A stretch of 64,000 nt of DNA from Palsa-513 sp050010595 (lineage in GTDB: Bacteria > Actinomycetota > Thermoleophilia > Solirubrobacterales > Solirubrobacteraceae): contig JBEKKS010000011.1 of NCBI GenBank assembly GCA_050010595.1, positions 18,162-82,161 on the forward strand. Direction: 5' to 3'. Below the pieces are notes generated by a model that saw only the letters and a list, made by a program, of their open reading frames with translations, was not told the DNA's origin and made no database searches. This document shows, piece by piece, positions 33,537 through 41,829 of this stretch (within the stretch, counting starts at the first letter, position 1; each line of letters opens with the position of its first letter). The position numbers and the translations under genes are program-made.

Positions 33537-35114
33537 GTGGCTGACGACGACGATGACAAGACCGGCGAGGGTCGCCAGCCGCCAGAGGACGATCTGCCGC
33601 CGACCGGCGCGCACGACATCCTGCCTGGAGCGGACGACGAGGACGACGGCGGCGTCATCCCTTCCTTCGAGGAGTACCGCCGCGCGCGCGAAGAGGGACG
33701 CCGCGGCGGCTGGTCGCCGTTCGGCGGAAGCGGCGCCGAGCCCGGAGCGGATCCGGATGCGGGCGACACGCTGCCCGTCCGCAGCAGCGAGGACGCGGAG
33801 GAGGAGGGCGGGGACACGCTCGACGGCGAGCAGGCGCTCGAGGGCGTGGAGCTACCTGATGACGAGGAGGGTGCCCGGCCGGGCACCGAGGAGAGCTTCG
33901 CCGAGCAGCTGGCCGAGCAGGCCGCCGACGTCTATCCGACGGGGTATGAGCACACGGCCGAGGAGATCCAGGAGCGCCGCGCCGCCGCACACCGCCGTCA
34001 CCGCCGCAACGGGCGGATCCGCCTGCTGATCCTCGTCGCCGTACTGGCGCTGATCGTGCTCTTCATCGTCGACGAGGTCGGCGGCGGCGGCAGTCCAGGC
34101 AAGTCGCCGCCCGCGCATACAACCGCCAATACGCCGACGTCGGCCGGCACCGGCAAGGGGCACCTTCTTGCGCGCAGCCAGCCGTCGGTGCTACCGGCAA
34201 ACGTGCTGATCGCCGACTGGGGATCGCGCCAACTGCTCGTCGTATCGCCGGTTGGCCAGGTCGTCTGGAGCTACAGCGTGAACACCCTCTTCCAGAACGC
34301 GTTCAACCCGGATTACGCGTTCTTCAACGCGGCCGGCAACTCGATCGCGGTCACAGAGGAGAGCCATTCGCTGATCGAGCGGCTGGACGTCGCAAGCAAG
34401 AGCGTGACCTACACCTACGGCCATTTCGGCAGGCCCGGCAGAGGCGTCAACTACGTGCACGACCCGTCAGCCGCGATCGCGCTGAGCAACGGTCAGATCA
34501 TGGCCGCCGACATCCGCAACTGCCGCGTCCTGATCCTGACTCCGCCCAGCCACAAGCACGTGAAGCACCTCGGTCATACCGGGCGCTGCGCGCACGTTCC
34601 GCCGAGCGAGCTCGACGATCCGGTGAGCGCGTTCCCGTTGAGCAACGGCGGCTTTGTCGTGACAGAGCTCAACGACGGCGGCTGGGCCGACCTGTTGAGC
34701 GCGCGCGGGGTGCTGACGAAGGCACTGCCTGTGCCCGGGTTCACGCGGCCGTCCGGGGTCAACGAGGATGGCAGCGGCGACCTGGTCGCTGTCAACCACG
34801 CCCACCCAGGGGCCGTCGAGATCTTCAGCAAGAGCGGCAAGGTGCTCTGGCGCTACAAGGTCAAGCGCGGCAAGGGCGAGCTCTTCGACCCGTCGATGGC
34901 GCTCGTGCTGCCCGACCGGAACGTCCTCGTCAGTGACGATTACGACGACCGCGTGATCGTGATCGACCGTGCCAGCAAGAAGATCGTTTGGCAGTACGGG
35001 CACCTGCATCGACCCAGCGGTGCTCCCGGCTACCTCGATCTACCCGTCGGGATCGACCTCGTGCACCCCGATTCGCTGCTCGATCGCTTCCCCGACGCGA
35101 CGCCGCCCAGCTGA
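33537..35114 (+). CDS. Membrane-anchored NHL/PQQ-like beta-propeller protein
   Basis: A 525-residue protein. Residues 1-150 are highly acidic and Pro/Gly-rich, probably a disordered cytoplasmic region starting with an Asp run. A basic stop (RRHRRNGR, 152-160) precedes one membrane segment (161-178). The rest is an external propeller with repeats such as VLIADWGSRQLLVVSPVGQVVWSY, GDLVAVNHAHPGAVEIFSKSGKVLWRYK and VLVSDDYDDRVIVIDRASKKIVWQYG, of the type seen in arylsulfotransferase or BamB-like proteins. No catalytic residues were identified. The 3' end overlaps the convergent MFS gene by about 75 bases. Confidence 0.78.
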   Translation: MADDDDDKTGEGRQPPEDDLPPTGAHDILPGADDEDDGGVIPSFEEYRRAREEGRRGGWSPFGGSGAEPGADPDAGDTLPVRSSEDAEEEGGDTLDGEQALEGVELPDDEEGARPGTEESFAEQLAEQAADVYPTGYEHTAEEIQERRAAAHRRHRRNGRIRLLILVAVLALIVLFIVDEVGGGGSPGKSPPAHTTANTPTSAGTGKGHLLARSQPSVLPANVLIADWGSRQLLVVSPVGQVVWSYSVNTLFQNAFNPDYAFFNAAGNSIAVTEESHSLIERLDVASKSVTYTYGHFGRPGRGVNYVHDPSAAIALSNGQIMAADIRNCRVLILTPPSHKHVKHLGHTGRCAHVPPSELDDPVSAFPLSNGGFVVTELNDGGWADLLSARGVLTKALPVPGFTRPSGVNEDGSGDLVAVNHAHPGAVEIFSKSGKVLWRYKVKRGKGELFDPSMALVLPDRNVLVSDDYDDRVIVIDRASKKIVWQYGHLHRPSGAPGYLDLPVGIDLVHPDSLLDRFPDATPPS

Positions 35115-36635
35115 CGCCGGCGCGACGCGGCCGATCCCGAACGCTCCGACGAGGCCCCCGAGGACGAGCAACCCGGCGGCAACAGCGACGGCCACGTGAA
35201 ACCCGGTGACCGAGGCCGCGTTCGCGGCGCGGTCGATTGCCTGTGCCTGCCTCGCCGGCACGCCACCGAGCGCTGGTCGCCCGAGCGAGAGATGCCTTGC
35301 CGCAAGGACCGCGGCTCGTGCGGCGCGGCCGAGTCGCACGCCGTGCAGGTCGGCTGCAAGCGAGGCGGCAAAGCGCGCCGCCAGGACGCTGCCGACGGCG
35401 GCTGTGCCGAGCAGACCGGCGACGCGCGCCACCGCGTTGTTGACGGCCGAGGCGATCCCCGCTTCGGCGCTCGCCACGCCGTTCAGGACGGTCGCCGTCA
35501 GCGGGGCTACGGTCATCGCGAGGCCAACTCCGAACAGCGCGACAGCCGGGAGGATGTCGCTCAGGTAGCTCGGATGTGACCCGACGCGCAGCAGCAGGAA
35601 CAGGCCGGCGGCGCCGATCAACGGGCCCGCCGCCATGAAGCGGCGCGGACCGAGGCGCCCGGCGAGCGCGCCGAACGGTCGCGAGGCGCCAAACACGATC
35701 ACGGTCGCTGGCAGCGTCGCGAGGCCGCTCGACAGCGGTGAGTAGCCGGCCACCTGCTGCAAGAAGATGACGAGGAAGAAGATCAGCACCCCGAGGCCGG
35801 CGTAGACGGAGAACGTCTCCAGATTCGCGGCGCCGAAGTTCGGTCGCGCGAACAGCGCGAACGGCAGCATCGGATCGCGCGAGCGGCGCTCGATCACGAC
35901 GAACACCCAAAGTGAGAGCACGCCAACGGCGAGCGGGATTAGAACGGCGGGGCTCGTCCAGCCGAAGCGCGGCTGCTCGATCAGCGCGAACACAGTGCCG
36001 CCGAGGCCGGTGACGGCGGTGCCGGCACCAGCCAGGTCGACGCGGCGCGACGCGCGAGCCTGCGCCTTCGGCACGGCCGTCCAGATCAAGGCCAGACAGG
36101 CGAGCACGAACGGGACGTTGATGAAGAAGAGCCAGCGCCACGAACCGATCGCGAGCAGCGCGCCACCGGCGAGCGGCCCGATGACCGTTGCGACGGTTGT
36201 GAACGCGGTCCAGGTGCCGATTGCGCGGCCGCGCTCCGCCTCCGGGAAGGTAGCGACGATGAGCGCGAGCGAGGAGGGGACGAGCAGCGCCCCGGCGACG
36301 CCCTGGAGCGCGCGCAGCCCGACGAGCACGCCGATCGTCGGTGCGAGGCCGCACAGTACGGAGACGAAGCCGAAGCCGCCGACCCCGAGCGCGAAGACGC
36401 GACGCGTGCCGAAGACGTCCTCGAGCGAGCCGCCGACGAGGATCAGCGCGCCAAGTGTCAGGACGTAGGCGTTGACGACCCACTGCTCCGCGGCGAGGCC
36501 GCCCCCGAGGCTCCGCTGGATCGTCGGCAGCGCGATGTTGACGATCGTCGAGTCGAGCATGCCAACGCCCGAGCCGATGATCGCGGCCGCGAGTGCGAGC
36601 CGCTTGCGCTGCAGCGCCCCTCTCGTGCACGCCAC
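35040..36635 (-). CDS. MFS exporter, DHA2 (EmrB/QacA) family
   Basis: A 14-helix drug:proton antiporter of about 531 residues. Motif A-like GGSLEDVFGTRRVF and motif C-like GPLAGGALL are present, and the DSTIVNIALPTIQRSLG start of helix 1 is typical of DHA2. The GTG at 36635 is chosen; the frame runs upstream to a TTG inside the palindromic operator region. Its 3' end overlaps the propeller gene. The promoter region carries a perfect palindrome, so it is probably controlled by a TetR/MarR-type repressor encoded elsewhere. The substrate is unknown. Confidence 0.88.
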   Translation of the reverse strand: MACTRGALQRKRLALAAAIIGSGVGMLDSTIVNIALPTIQRSLGGGLAAEQWVVNAYVLTLGALILVGGSLEDVFGTRRVFALGVGGFGFVSVLCGLAPTIGVLVGLRALQGVAGALLVPSSLALIVATFPEAERGRAIGTWTAFTTVATVIGPLAGGALLAIGSWRWLFFINVPFVLACLALIWTAVPKAQARASRRVDLAGAGTAVTGLGGTVFALIEQPRFGWTSPAVLIPLAVGVLSLWVFVVIERRSRDPMLPFALFARPNFGAANLETFSVYAGLGVLIFFLVIFLQQVAGYSPLSSGLATLPATVIVFGASRPFGALAGRLGPRRFMAAGPLIGAAGLFLLLRVGSHPSYLSDILPAVALFGVGLAMTVAPLTATVLNGVASAEAGIASAVNNAVARVAGLLGTAAVGSVLAARFAASLAADLHGVRLGRAARAAVLAARHLSLGRPALGGVPARQAQAIDRAANAASVTGFHVAVAVAAGLLVLGGLVGAFGIGRVAPASAGRRRVGEAIEQRIGVHEVDPDG

Positions 36636-36645
36636 GACAAGCGAT

Positions 36646-36681
36646 GTTAGCCTGCGCTGCGCAAGGTTAGCTTGAGCTAAC
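36646..36681. promoter_or_regulatory. Operator-like repeats between MFS exporter and sulfotransferase genes
   Basis: GTTAGC occurs at 36646-36651 and again at 36666-36671, where it forms the left arm of the perfect palindrome GTTAGCTTGAGCTAAC (36666-36681). TGCGC-T-GCGCA lies between them. The sites are spaced 20 bases apart, about two helical turns, just upstream of the MFS start and 60-90 bases ahead of the divergent gene. This is the layout of a repressor operator. Confidence 0.55.
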
Positions 36682-36739
36682 AATTCACCGGGGGGCGCCG
36701 TCGTTCAGGGCGCGTGATTCCACGCAATAAGGAGGGACT

Positions 36740-37474
36740 ATGGATGTGATCGGTGCTGGCCTGGCGCGGACCGCCACGACGACGACGCTGTTTGCGTTTG
36801 AGAAGCTCGGGTTCGGCCCGGTCCAACACATGCGCGACGTGCTCGGCGACCTCGAAGGGCAGCTTCCCAGGTGGGAGCGTGTTGTCGCCGGCAACCCGGA
36901 CTGGGACGAGATCTTCGGTCACGCACGCGCGTGCTGCGACGTTCCCGCGTCGCGCTTCTACAAGGAGCTTGCCGACTATTACCCGCAGGCGAAGGTCGTC
37001 CTCAGCGTGCGCGAGCCCGAAGGCTGGGTCAGGAGCATGCGCGAGACCGTCTGGGCGGTCTACTTCGGCGGCTCGTTGATGAACCACATCTGCCGCGCAC
37101 GCCAGTACCTCGACCCGCTGTGGGACCGCTACATCAAGGTGATGGAGGAGATCCTCTGGAACGAAAACGGTGCCCTCCACGGTGACCACGAAAGCGACGA
37201 GGGACTTGCGGCGCTGTTTGAGGCTTGGACTGCGCAGGTCAAGCGGGACATCCCGGCGGAGCGCCTGCTGATCTGGAAGCCGCAGGACGGCTGGGAGCCG
37301 CTCTGCGCGTTCCTCGACGTCCCCGTGCCCGATGAGCCGCTGCCGAACGTCAACGATACGGCCGCGTTCGTCGACGGGATAACAAGCGGCGGCATCGCCG
37401 CGATCAACGAGGGCTGGGCGAAGCTGCCACGCGCCGCAGGCGGACTGCACGGCGCGCCGGCCGGTCAGAACTGA
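36740..37474 (+). CDS. Sulfotransferase-like protein (Sulfotransfer_4 type)
   Basis: A 244-residue protein with an N-terminal PAPS-binding-like loop GAGLARTATTTT (5-16), a central SVREPEGWVRSM (3'-phosphate motif region, about 94-105) and WKPQDGWEPLCAFLDVPVP near 178-196, as in sulfotransferases that modify small molecules. AAGGAGGG is a strong ribosome-binding site ahead of the ATG. It is divergent from the MFS exporter, so both may answer to the same operator. The acceptor is unknown. Confidence 0.8.
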   Translation: MDVIGAGLARTATTTTLFAFEKLGFGPVQHMRDVLGDLEGQLPRWERVVAGNPDWDEIFGHARACCDVPASRFYKELADYYPQAKVVLSVREPEGWVRSMRETVWAVYFGGSLMNHICRARQYLDPLWDRYIKVMEEILWNENGALHGDHESDEGLAALFEAWTAQVKRDIPAERLLIWKPQDGWEPLCAFLDVPVPDEPLPNVNDTAAFVDGITSGGIAAINEGWAKLPRAAGGLHGAPAGQN

Positions 37475-37491
37475 TCGCGGGAGCACGCCTA

Positions 37492-37520
37492 CCGGCCCGG
37501 GAAAGGCACTCCCGGGCCGG
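37492..37520. terminator. Bidirectional terminator hairpin
   Basis: CCGGCCCGGGA (37492-37502) pairs perfectly over 11 bases with TCCCGGGCCGG (37510-37520) around a seven-base loop. It fills the gap between two convergent genes and abuts the stop codon of the - strand gene. There is no T-run on either side. Confidence 0.7.
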
Positions 37521-38195
37521 CTACTGGCTGCCGGGAACGCGTGTCAGCGCATCGGCGAGGATCGTCGCGCAGCGCGCACGCTCGTCTGCCGGCAGCGTGC
37601 AGGTCGCGAGGAACGCGTAGCCATCAAGGTCCTTGCTTGCAGGAACGAACGCAGCGACGCCGTGCGCCGCGTCGCTGCCGCCCGAGGGCGTGCCGTTGCC
37701 ACGCACACGAGGAGGATCAGTGAAATAGACCGCGCCGGCACCGGCGGCGCTGCGCGTCTCGCGCCGCGGACTGCGGCGCGGGCATGACACGCCCGCCGGA
37801 AGCTGGCGCTGCGCGCCGGCAAACAGCGAGCAGGCAAGGCTCGCCGAGGTTCCGGTCGTGTCGGCGAAGAACGCCGTCAGGGCCGGCTGGGTCGGACTGC
37901 TCGTCGCGCCCGCGGCGACCGTGATGCTCGCGGAGCCATCGGCGCCGGTGATCGCATGGCAGTGCCAGCCGTGTGGCGCAAGCACCAGCAGCGCGCCGCT
38001 CGAATAGGCGTCAAGACCTCTGAGGGCCCGCGCGCTCGCGCTGGCTGAGACCGTCCTCGGCAACGGCACTGGTGGCGCCTTGATGCCTGACAGCGTCGGG
38101 CAGCGCACGACGGGCACGTTCGTCGCCGTCGCTGAGCCCGTGGTGCCCGCGAGCGCCAACAGCAGGGCCGTCGCGAAGCGCGCAAATCCGGGCAT
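37521..38195 (-). CDS. Secreted protein of unknown function
   Basis: A 224-residue protein with a clear signal peptide (MPGFARFATALLLALAGTTGSATA, cleavage probably near residue 24). The mature part has six or so cysteines (VRCPTL, WHCHA, LACSLF, SCPRR, ATCTL and ARCATI), suggesting disulfides in an extracytoplasmic domain. I do not recognise a domain. It is divergent from the HtrA-like protease gene, with 36 bases between starts, which suggests a shared promoter region. A frame extending far upstream is a shadow of the protease gene. Confidence 0.7.
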   Translation of the reverse strand: MPGFARFATALLLALAGTTGSATATNVPVVRCPTLSGIKAPPVPLPRTVSASASARALRGLDAYSSGALLVLAPHGWHCHAITGADGSASITVAAGATSSPTQPALTAFFADTTGTSASLACSLFAGAQRQLPAGVSCPRRSPRRETRSAAGAGAVYFTDPPRVRGNGTPSGGSDAAHGVAAFVPASKDLDGYAFLATCTLPADERARCATILADALTRVPGSQ

Positions 38196-38231
38196 CGATG
38201 CGAGCGTACCGCGACCCGCAACAATTCCCTG

Positions 38232-39326
38232 GTGAGCGCGCAAGAGCCAGCACCGACGCCGCCCGGCAGCGAGACGCGCAGCGTCGCGGTACTGATGGTC
38301 AGCACATTCATCGCAGCTGTCGCGTTCGTAGCTGCGGCCTTTGCGATCGGCGGCGTCGTGGCGCCCCAGAATGCGGGGACGATCGCCGCCGTCAAAGGCG
38401 CGCTTGTGGCGCGCGTGGACCCCGAGATCGTGGACATCGACACGGTCCTCGCCGGCGGCAGCGGGCTCGCGGCAGGCACGGGAATGGTCCTGACCCCGGG
38501 CGGCGAGATCCTCACGAACAACCACGTGATCCAGGAGGCCTCGAGTATTCGCGCCACCGACATCGGCAATGGGCAGACCTACACCGCCCACGTGATCGGC
38601 TACGACGAAGCGCGCGATGTCGCTGTGCTGGCCCTCGACGGGGCGAGCGGCCTCGCGCACGTCACGCTCGGCGACTCGAGCACCGTCGGCAACGGCACGC
38701 GCGTCGTGACGATCGGCAACGCCGGCGGGCTCGGCGGTACACCCGCGGCGCGCAGCGCGACCGTTGTCGCACGCGACCAGGCGATCCAGGTCTCGAACGA
38801 CCTCGACACCACCACCGAGCACCTCACGCAGTTGCTCGCGATCCACGGCGACCTGCAGCCCGGCGATTCCGGCGGCCCACTCGTTGATCGCTCGGGCCAG
38901 GTCGTCGGGATGGACACCGCGGCTTCGCAGAGCTACCGGTTCTCGGCGGCAGCCGGCGGCCTCGGGTTCGCGATCGAGATCAACCCTGTCAAGCAGATCG
39001 CCGCGCAGATCCTCGCCGGCCACGGGTCGAGCACGATCCACATCGGAGCGACTGCGTTCATCGGCGTGACCATCCAGAGCCCGTACAGCGGGCCACCCGG
39101 AGCGCCGATCCATGGGACCCTTCAGGGCACGCCGGCAGCGAACGCGGGACTCGCGGGAGGCGACCTGATCACCGCGCTCGGCGGGAAGGCGATCAACTCC
39201 GCGCAGGCGCTCACCTTCGCCCTCGTGGCCTATCACCCGGGAGACCGCGTGAGGCTCGACTGGCTCACCGCGCAAGGCGCACACGCAAGCGCGACGATCA
39301 AGCTCGCCAGCGGGCCATCGGCCTAG
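38232..39326 (+). CDS. Membrane-anchored trypsin-like protease with PDZ domain (HtrA-like)
   Basis: A 364-residue S1C-type protease. One membrane segment lies at about 18-42. The catalytic triad is His98 (TNNHVI), Asp129 (ARDVAVLAL) and Ser213 (PGDSGGPL). A C-terminal PDZ domain (about 275-355; GTPAANAGLAGGDLITALGGKAI) is present. It would act outside the membrane in protein quality control or in processing. The start is GTG. The gene order (secreted protein divergent to protease) suggests a possible substrate relation, unproven. Confidence 0.92.
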   Translation: MSAQEPAPTPPGSETRSVAVLMVSTFIAAVAFVAAAFAIGGVVAPQNAGTIAAVKGALVARVDPEIVDIDTVLAGGSGLAAGTGMVLTPGGEILTNNHVIQEASSIRATDIGNGQTYTAHVIGYDEARDVAVLALDGASGLAHVTLGDSSTVGNGTRVVTIGNAGGLGGTPAARSATVVARDQAIQVSNDLDTTTEHLTQLLAIHGDLQPGDSGGPLVDRSGQVVGMDTAASQSYRFSAAAGGLGFAIEINPVKQIAAQILAGHGSSTIHIGATAFIGVTIQSPYSGPPGAPIHGTLQGTPAANAGLAGGDLITALGGKAINSAQALTFALVAYHPGDRVRLDWLTAQGAHASATIKLASGPSA

Positions 39327-39442
39327 GCAGTCACCGCTCACGCCGTGAAGTGCGCGCTCAGTCCGACCGACCACACCACCGAAAATGGGTTGCGGGCAAA
39401 CACGGATGTCCGGCCGGGCGCGGGGGCCCATCATCGGAAGCG

Positions 39443-40108
39443 ATGCGACAAGTGAGCGGAGTGCCGGTACTGGGGGCGCGCTTCACAGCGGCGATCGAGC
39501 TCGCCGGGGAGATCCACGGGGAGCAGCGGCGGCGCGGGACGGAGATCCCGTTCATGGCGCACCTGCTCGTCGTTACCGGGCTCGTGCTCGAGGATGGGGG
39601 CGACGAGGATGAGGCGATCGCGGCACTGCTGCACGACGCCGTCGAGGACGGCGGTGGGCGGGCGATGCTCGAGCTGATCGAAGAGCACTACGGCGAGCGC
39701 GTAGCGGCGATCGTCGAAGGCTGCTCGGACACGATCGATGTCGAGAAGTCACAGGAGAGCTGGCTCTCGCGTAAACGGCGCTACCTCGAGCATCTGCCGC
39801 GCGTCGAGGACGACGGGATCCTGCGCGTGTCGCTTGCCGACAAGGTCCACAACGCGCGCTCGCTCGCGCGGGACTGGCGCGCCCAGGGCGCGACACTGTG
39901 GGAGCGGTTGAGTGAGAAGACGGCGGGCGAGCAGCTCTGGTACTACCGCCACCTGCTGACGTTCTTCGAGCAGCACCGTCCGGGCCCGATGACGATCGAC
40001 CTGCGTGAAGCCGTCGAGGAGCTCCAGGGGCTCGTCGCGCTGGACGTAGCGGCGCGCGGGCTGTTCGCAGCACACGAGCTCGAGATACTCGACCCGCCCG
40101 TCGACTGA
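39443..40108 (+). CDS. HD-domain protein, alarmone hydrolase-like (RelA/SpoT N-terminal type)
   Basis: A 221-residue HD-domain protein. The metal-binding pattern is typical of ppGpp hydrolase domains: HLLVVTGLVLEDG preceded by FMA, then the core HDAVEDGGG (about 70-78), and later ADKVHNARSL near 138. It lacks a synthetase domain, so it resembles small alarmone hydrolases. The ATG at 39443 is preferred because the upstream frame is not conserved. It converges on an MFS gene with only five bases between. Substrate specificity is inferred. Confidence 0.82.
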   Translation: MRQVSGVPVLGARFTAAIELAGEIHGEQRRRGTEIPFMAHLLVVTGLVLEDGGDEDEAIAALLHDAVEDGGGRAMLELIEEHYGERVAAIVEGCSDTIDVEKSQESWLSRKRRYLEHLPRVEDDGILRVSLADKVHNARSLARDWRAQGATLWERLSEKTAGEQLWYYRHLLTFFEQHRPGPMTIDLREAVEELQGLVALDVAARGLFAAHELEILDPPVD

Positions 40109-40113
40109 CGCAG

Positions 40114-41697
40114 CTAGCCGGTAGCTGCCATCGAGGCGGCGGCGGTGGCTACATCGACCGGGTAGGTGTGGCGCGCGCGGGCGAGGAACACGCCCGCGGC
40201 GACGAGCGTGCCGAGCAGGATCAGGAAGCTGACCTCGAGGCCGGTGCCGACGTGGTAGGCGTTTCGGAGGCCCTTCGGGAGGTGGGTGCCGACGCCCGGC
40301 GTCGGCGTGACGTCTTCGACGAGCTCTGCGATGCCGATGAAGATGAGCGGCGCGAGGGCTTGGAAGACCGAGCGCAGGAAGGTACGCACGCCCTCGGCGC
40401 GGCCCCACAGGCGGGGCGGCATGATGTCGAGACGGGCCGCATCGAGTGGCGGGTTGGCGGCCGAGAGGAGCGCGGCGCCAGCGACGTCGAACCAGATCGC
40501 CGAGTGGAGGTTGGTCAACAGGACGCCCGGGATCAGCAGCGCGGCCGCGCCGATGTAGGAGACGGCCGGGATCAGGACGCGCGCCTCGACGAAGCCGCGG
40601 CGGACCAGCGCGTCACTCACCCTCCCGGCGACGAGCGTGCCTGCCAGGGCCCCCAGAACGAGCTCGACGAGGACGCTCTCGGCCGTGATCTGGCCGACGT
40701 GGTAGTGGCCGATGACGAACGTGACGGCGAAGACAGACAGCCCGGCGAAGAAGAAGTAGCCGAGCGAGGAGCCGATGATCATCATCACGTTGCTCGGGAT
40801 CTGCAGCACGTAGCGCACCGCGCCGGGCAGCGACATCTTCTCCGGGTCCTCGCGCAGCACCAGTCGCGGGTCGGGGCTGACGCCGCGGCGGCGGACCGCC
40901 TGGGCCGCGATCTCCTCGACGCGCGTCGGGGCGTCCTCCGGGCCGAACGGCTGCTCGGCGCGCATGCGCATCCCGGCGATCGCCTCGTGCAGATCCATCA
41001 CGCCCGGCTCGAGGTATGACTGGCCGCCGCGCAGCGGCTCCGGGACTGTCCGCCAAAGGGCGCGGGCGAGGAACAGGCCGGGGATCGCGATCAGCACGAA
41101 CGCGGCTTGCCAGTCGATCAGCTTCGAGACTGTGCCGCTGACGATGAAGCCGGCGGCGGTCCCGGCGACCTCCCCGGCGAGGATGTAGGAGTAGACGCGC
41201 CCACGCTCCTTGGCGGGGAAATAGTCGCCGGTCAGCGAGGCGATCGCCGGACCGGCCGTGGCGGTGACGGCGCCGAGTGCGACGCGCGTCAGCAGGAGCG
41301 TGCCGAAGTCGGGGGACACGGCGCTGGCAAACGAAGCCGCGCTCCACAGGACGACGCTCGCTGACAGCAGCTGCATCCGCTTCATGCGGTCGACGAGCAA
41401 GCCGACGGGAAGGACGAACAGTGCGCCGACGAGCAGCGTGACGGTCTGCAGCAGCGCGACGCCGCCGTAGCCGATGTTGTGCCAGACCTCGAGCTGTGGT
41501 GCGGCCGCGCCGATCGTCGAGGCGTCGGCGGAGCTGAGCGCGAGCACGCAACCGAACAGCGTGATCACGCGGGCACGCGCGGGCCCGCCGACGTGATCGA
41601 CCAGCTGGTCCTGCGCGAAGCGTCCTGCGCGGCCGACCGCTTTGACGGTTGCCCGCGTCGCGCGACGGGCGGTTGCTTTGTTCCTGGCCTCGCTCAA
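40114..41697 (-). CDS. MFS transporter (spinster-like)
   Basis: A 527-residue MFS protein with twelve or so membrane segments. The N-terminus is basic and alanine-rich (residues 1-40), and motif A-like GLLVDRMKRMQLL lies near 100. A long cytoplasmic loop of about 75 residues sits between the two halves (EPLRGGQSYLEPGVMDLHEAIAGM and following). Overall it resembles the spinster-type branch, but the substrate is unknown. It converges on the HD-domain gene. Confidence 0.85.
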   Translation of the reverse strand: MSEARNKATARRATRATVKAVGRAGRFAQDQLVDHVGGPARARVITLFGCVLALSSADASTIGAAAPQLEVWHNIGYGGVALLQTVTLLVGALFVLPVGLLVDRMKRMQLLSASVVLWSAASFASAVSPDFGTLLLTRVALGAVTATAGPAIASLTGDYFPAKERGRVYSYILAGEVAGTAAGFIVSGTVSKLIDWQAAFVLIAIPGLFLARALWRTVPEPLRGGQSYLEPGVMDLHEAIAGMRMRAEQPFGPEDAPTRVEEIAAQAVRRRGVSPDPRLVLREDPEKMSLPGAVRYVLQIPSNVMMIIGSSLGYFFFAGLSVFAVTFVIGHYHVGQITAESVLVELVLGALAGTLVAGRVSDALVRRGFVEARVLIPAVSYIGAAALLIPGVLLTNLHSAIWFDVAGAALLSAANPPLDAARLDIMPPRLWGRAEGVRTFLRSVFQALAPLIFIGIAELVEDVTPTPGVGTHLPKGLRNAYHVGTGLEVSFLILLGTLVAAGVFLARARHTYPVDVATAAASMAATG

Positions 41698-41829
41698 CGT
41701 GTGTCGATGACCATCATGCCTGGCCGGCGCGACGGGCCGCGTGCTGGGGCGCTCTCACACGATGCGTCCGCGAATCCACTGCACTCCGCGGCGGTCGGGG
41801 CGGCAGCCCGGCGCCGCTTCAGCGAGGCT

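Noticed and set aside
38196..39434. Upstream extension of the secreted-protein frame to 637 residues
   Set aside because: The extension is antisense to the HtrA-like protease. The signal peptide at the internal ATG (38195) marks the real start.
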